NCBI RefSeq assembly: GCF_020687685.1
Contig: NZ_JAJEWM010000001.1
Location: 1,364,001 to 1,428,000 of the forward strand
Direction of reading: 5' to 3'
DNA from: Tessaracoccus sp. OS52
GTDB lineage: Bacteria; Actinomycetota; Actinomycetes; Propionibacteriales; Propionibacteriaceae
Length of the DNA: 64,000 nucleotides
Part shown: one piece after another, positions 61,359 through 64,000 of the stretch
Layout of the letters: each line of letters opens with the position of its first letter
Position numbering within the stretch: position 1 is the first letter of the stretch
Translations under genes and position numbers: made by a program
Notes under the pieces: model-generated
The model's database searches: none
Told to the model about the DNA's origin: nothing
The model's input: only the letters and a program-made list of their open reading frames with translations

Positions 61359-63398
61359 TCATTGGCGGGAAGTAGAAAGGTGCTTGTCGATGACCGCCAG
61401 GCAGCCGTCACCGTAGCGGTCCACCTTCACCCTCCCCACACCGGAGATCGACAGCAGGTCCTTTTCCGTGCGCGGTGCAGCCTCGGCCATCGCTCGCAGG
61501 GTGGCGTCGGTGAACACCACGAAGGCCGGGACCGAAGCCGTTGCAGCGGTCTCCTTCCGCCAGGCCTTGAGGGCCTCCAGCAGTTCCTCGTCGTAGTCCA
61601 CCTCGCAGTCGACATGGCGGCTGAGCTTGCGTTCCATGGCAGTGGCCAACGGCAGGGCGCAGACGGAGCACTTGGAAGCCCGCGACGAGCGCCGCGGTGC
61701 TGACGGACCCGAGTCACGCCCGGGGGCGATGCCGTCGAGGAAGCGCGAGCGAATGCCCTTTCCCCTGGAGGGTGACTGGGGATGGCTGACCCGCAGATGT
61801 GTCCTCGCCCGGGTCAGCGCCACATGCAGCAACCGCCGCTCCTCGGAGAGCGCCGGCTCCTCCTGACTGAGTGCAAAAGGAACCAGACCCTCGCGGACGC
61901 CGACGACCGCGACGGCGTCCCATTCGAGTCCCTTGGCAGCGTGCATCGTGCTCAGCGTCACGGAGTCCGCCACCGGGGAGGCCTGCCAGGCAGCACGCTC
62001 GGCCAACCACACCCGCAGTTCGTCCGACGTCCAGGCGAGCTGGCTCTCGGCCTCCGCGACCACCATGTCCCGCAGGGCGTTCAGCGACTCCCAGCGCTCA
62101 CGCTGCCTGCCCATCCCAGACGGCGGATCCGGCGTCCAGCCCGTGCCGGACAGGTAGGACTCGACCAGTTCGACCGGGTCCCCTTCCGGATCCCTCTCCG
62201 CCGCGCTCGAGATGACGTGCACGGCCTGACGAACCTCCGCCCGCTCGTAGTAGGAGTCGGTACCCCGCACGGAGTACGGGATGCCCGCGTCCGTGAAGGC
62301 CGCCTCGAACGTCGGGGCCTGAGCGTTGATCCGGTACAGCACGGCCATCTCCGACCATGGCGTCCCACCCGCGTGCAGGCCCTTGAACCAGTCCGCCACG
62401 GCGCCTGCTTCCTGGGCCTCCGAGCCGTCCACGGGGAACGACGGTGCCGGTCCGGAACCGCGGGTGGGACGCAGCGCCGTCGGCTCTGATGGACGCACGC
62501 GCAGCACCTTGTTGGCGGCGACGAGGATCTCCGGTGTGGATCGATAGTTGCGCACCAGCCGCACCTGCTCGGCCTGGGGGAACTCGGTCGCGAACCCCAG
62601 CAGGAAGTCCGCCCGGGCGCCCGCGAAGGAATGGATGGCCTGGTTCGGGTCGCCCACGACGCACACGTCGTCGCGTCCGTCCACCCACAGCGCGATCAGT
62701 CTGTGCTGCAGGGCGGACACGTCCTGGTACTCGTCGACGATGAAGTGCCGGTACTGGTCGCGGATCGTCTCCGCGATGGCAGGGTGCTCGGCCAGGAGCG
62801 AGGCTGCGCAGAGGAGGACGTCGTTGAAGTCGACCTGCCCGGCCGCGGACTTCGCCTTCTCGTAGTGGACCATCACAGCCGCAACCTGGGTGGGGCTGGC
62901 CCCGTTAACCTCGCGACTGTTCGGCCCTGCCAGCTCGGCGTAGCTCGACGGCGCCACGTTGCTGGACTTCGCCCAGGAGATCTCTGCCTCCAGGTCGCGG
63001 ATCAGGGCGGTGTCGGCGTTGCCGAGCACCGCGTTGGCGGCGCGCGCTGCGAAGGAGAAGGTGTTGTCTGCGACGGGTGGGAACTCGCTGTGGAAGGCGG
63101 CGGGCCAGAAGTACTTGCACTGTCGCAGCGCCGCGGCGTGGATGGTGCGGGCCTGCGCCCCCCGAACACCCAGCCCTGCCAGCCTGGTGCGCATCTCCCC
63201 CGCGGCCCTGGTCGTGAACGTGACCGCGAGCGTGGCCGTCGGTGAATACCGCCCTTCGCGGACAGCGTTGGCGACGCGGTGGGTGATGGCTCTCGTCTTG
63301 CCGGTGCCCGCACCTGCCAGCACCACCAGAGGGTGCTCCAGCAGCGTCGCCACGCGCAGTTGCTCTGGGTCAAGGACGTCGAGGATGGGATCTGTCAC
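61359..63398 (-). CDS. uvrD2: ATP-dependent DNA helicase UvrD2
   Basis: SF1A 3'-5' helicase with a C-terminal HRDC domain, 679 residues. It shows Walker A VLAGAGTGKTRAITHRVA, Walker B FIVDEYQDVSALQHRLI, motif IV VRLVRNYRSTPEIL, motif V TMHAAKGLEWDAVAVVG and motif VI HVALTRARTHLRVSH. A metal-binding region CSVC...HVDC links to the HRDC domain (PAFVVFTDATLRAMAEAAP). The third ligand is His instead of the Cys of mycobacterial UvrD2. GTG at 63398 matches the family N-terminus (MTDPIL) and follows CACAAT by six bases. Confidence 0.92.
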   Translation of the reverse strand: MTDPILDVLDPEQLRVATLLEHPLVVLAGAGTGKTRAITHRVANAVREGRYSPTATLAVTFTTRAAGEMRTRLAGLGVRGAQARTIHAAALRQCKYFWPAAFHSEFPPVADNTFSFAARAANAVLGNADTALIRDLEAEISWAKSSNVAPSSYAELAGPNSREVNGASPTQVAAVMVHYEKAKSAAGQVDFNDVLLCAASLLAEHPAIAETIRDQYRHFIVDEYQDVSALQHRLIALWVDGRDDVCVVGDPNQAIHSFAGARADFLLGFATEFPQAEQVRLVRNYRSTPEILVAANKVLRVRPSEPTALRPTRGSGPAPSFPVDGSEAQEAGAVADWFKGLHAGGTPWSEMAVLYRINAQAPTFEAAFTDAGIPYSVRGTDSYYERAEVRQAVHVISSAAERDPEGDPVELVESYLSGTGWTPDPPSGMGRQRERWESLNALRDMVVAEAESQLAWTSDELRVWLAERAAWQASPVADSVTLSTMHAAKGLEWDAVAVVGVREGLVPFALSQEEPALSEERRLLHVALTRARTHLRVSHPQSPSRGKGIRSRFLDGIAPGRDSGPSAPRRSSRASKCSVCALPLATAMERKLSRHVDCEVDYDEELLEALKAWRKETAATASVPAFVVFTDATLRAMAEAAPRTEKDLLSISGVGRVKVDRYGDGCLAVIDKHLSTSRQ

Positions 63399-63507
63399 GC
63401 CCCCATTGTGGTCCACCCTTCCGACAAGTGCCGTCCACGACGGACCGGAGCCCTCGATTGTCGGAGGGGCTGGCTAGGGTGATGCAGGGAGTGGAGAGGA
63501 GGCCGCC

Positions 63508-64000
63508 TTGGCCGTGTCGGTACTGCGTCGGGAGCGTTGGAAGGACCTCGTCTCCTCCTTGGCCTCCTCGCTTTCGGTCTCCCCTCCCGGACCTTTCGCG
63601 ATGGTGGAGGTGCTGGTGAGCTCCCACGGAGCCGGTCGGATGTTGGGACAGGCGCTTTCCACGCAACTGCCCGGTGGCATCACTGCGGGCATTGCATGGC
63701 TGACCGTCCCGGAGTGGATCCGGCGGGTCGCCTCCGAACAGGGCCTGGCAGCAGACCTGGAGACGTGGCACTCGGTCCGCGCATCCGTCGTGGCCGCGGA
63801 CGCCCTCCTGGAGCTGGGGGAAGAGCACCCCATCCTGGCGGCACACCTGAACTCAAGCGGTTCCGCCGCGCGCCGCCAGCAGCTGGCCCAGCGCTGCATG
63901 CAGCTGCTGCGCCGTTACGCCGAGCAGGCTCCGGGGATGGTCTCCGGGTGGCTGGAGGGTGCCGACGTCGATGCCTCCGGGCGTGAGCTGCCGGCCCACC
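63508..64000 (+). CDS. recC: Probable exodeoxyribonuclease V gamma subunit (RecC), N-terminal part
   Basis: The frame is open to the window end (164 codons). It begins TTG with GAGAGGAGG upstream. The product has FAMVEVLVSSHGAGRMLGQALS, then GGITAGIAWLTVPEWIRRV and later QLLRRYAEQAPGMVSGWLEG. This corresponds to the RecC N-terminal helicase-like domain (pattern VPSHGVGRWLSQRLA...GVCAGVxF and the LFxRYAxxRPxML region). RecC is the Chi-recognising subunit of RecBCD. recB and recD would be expected downstream. Identification rests on the first third of the protein only. Confidence 0.68.
   Translation, partial: MAVSVLRRERWKDLVSSLASSLSVSPPGPFAMVEVLVSSHGAGRMLGQALSTQLPGGITAGIAWLTVPEWIRRVASEQGLAADLETWHSVRASVVAADALLELGEEHPILAAHLNSSGSAARRQQLAQRCMQLLRRYAEQAPGMVSGWLEGADVDASGRELPAH

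Overview
The window is chromosomal DNA from a high-GC actinobacterium. The best fit is the family Propionibacteriaceae. Three things point there: a methylmalonyl-CoA epimerase whose opening residues match the Propionibacterium enzyme, a B12 adenosyltransferase nearby, and a PPA1309-family protein. The gene orders rho-rpmE-prfA-prmC-tsaC-wecA-atp, whiB1-pdtaS-bL37-rshA-sigH-SRAP-aroA-rsgA and UPF0182-ylbL-DUF2342-uvrD2 are all typical of Actinomycetota. No insertion sequence, prophage, integrase, CRISPR array, rRNA or resistance island was found. The region is gene-dense core genome, and no stretch longer than 300 bases lacks a gene.

Layout. Bases 1-8.8 kb hold the 3' end of phosphoglucomutase, a small membrane/PH-domain pair, methylmalonyl-CoA epimerase, a DivIVA-like coiled-coil protein with an AI-2E-type transporter, NucS mismatch endonuclease with a small zinc-finger protein and an esterase, a cyclophilin lipoprotein and the cobalamin adenosyltransferase. 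Bases 8.3-20.6 kb (minus strand) are one long co-directional block: rpmE, then prfA-prmC-tsaC-wecA-atpI-like-atpZ-atpBEFHAGDC-DUF2550. Bases 20.7-26.9 kb (minus) hold rho and aspartate-family biosynthesis (lysA-hom-thrB, without thrC) plus a lipoprotein. Bases 27-34 kb carry tRNA-Arg(CCG), a GT87-type membrane protein, the fused 2-oxoglutarate decarboxylase/dehydrogenase Kgd, a 58-residue DUF6104 protein and galactokinase. Bases 34-42.9 kb are a regulatory and core block: whiB1, pdtaS, bL37, rshA-sigH with a SigH-type promoter, SRAP, doxX-aroA-rsgA, hisN-type phosphatase and serA. Bases 42.9-47.8 kb are a five-gene oligopeptide-type ABC importer. Bases 48-54.9 kb hold a FUSC exporter, initiator tRNA, CoA-binding protein, an HTH/DUF2975 pair, a secreted CAP protein, a TRIC channel and a two-gene M16 peptidase. 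Bases 55-64 kb hold UPF0182-PPA1309-YlbL, a DUF2342 protein, a DUF5679 zinc ribbon, UvrD2 and the start of a probable recC.

How the genes fit together. Energy metabolism is represented by ATP synthase, Kgd and the methylmalonyl-CoA/B12 pair of the propionate pathway. Genome maintenance is represented by NucS, SRAP, UvrD2 and RecC. Redox and stress control is represented by SigH/RshA, WhiB1 and PdtaS. A recurring feature is a TANNNT -10 element only 6-8 bases before the start codon (nucS, cyclophilin, B12 adenosyltransferase, SRAP, doxX, hisN-like, serA), which suggests frequent leaderless transcription. Functions are assigned by recognising motifs and families by eye. No database search was run, and start codons are chosen from ribosome-binding sites, overlaps and -10 spacing.
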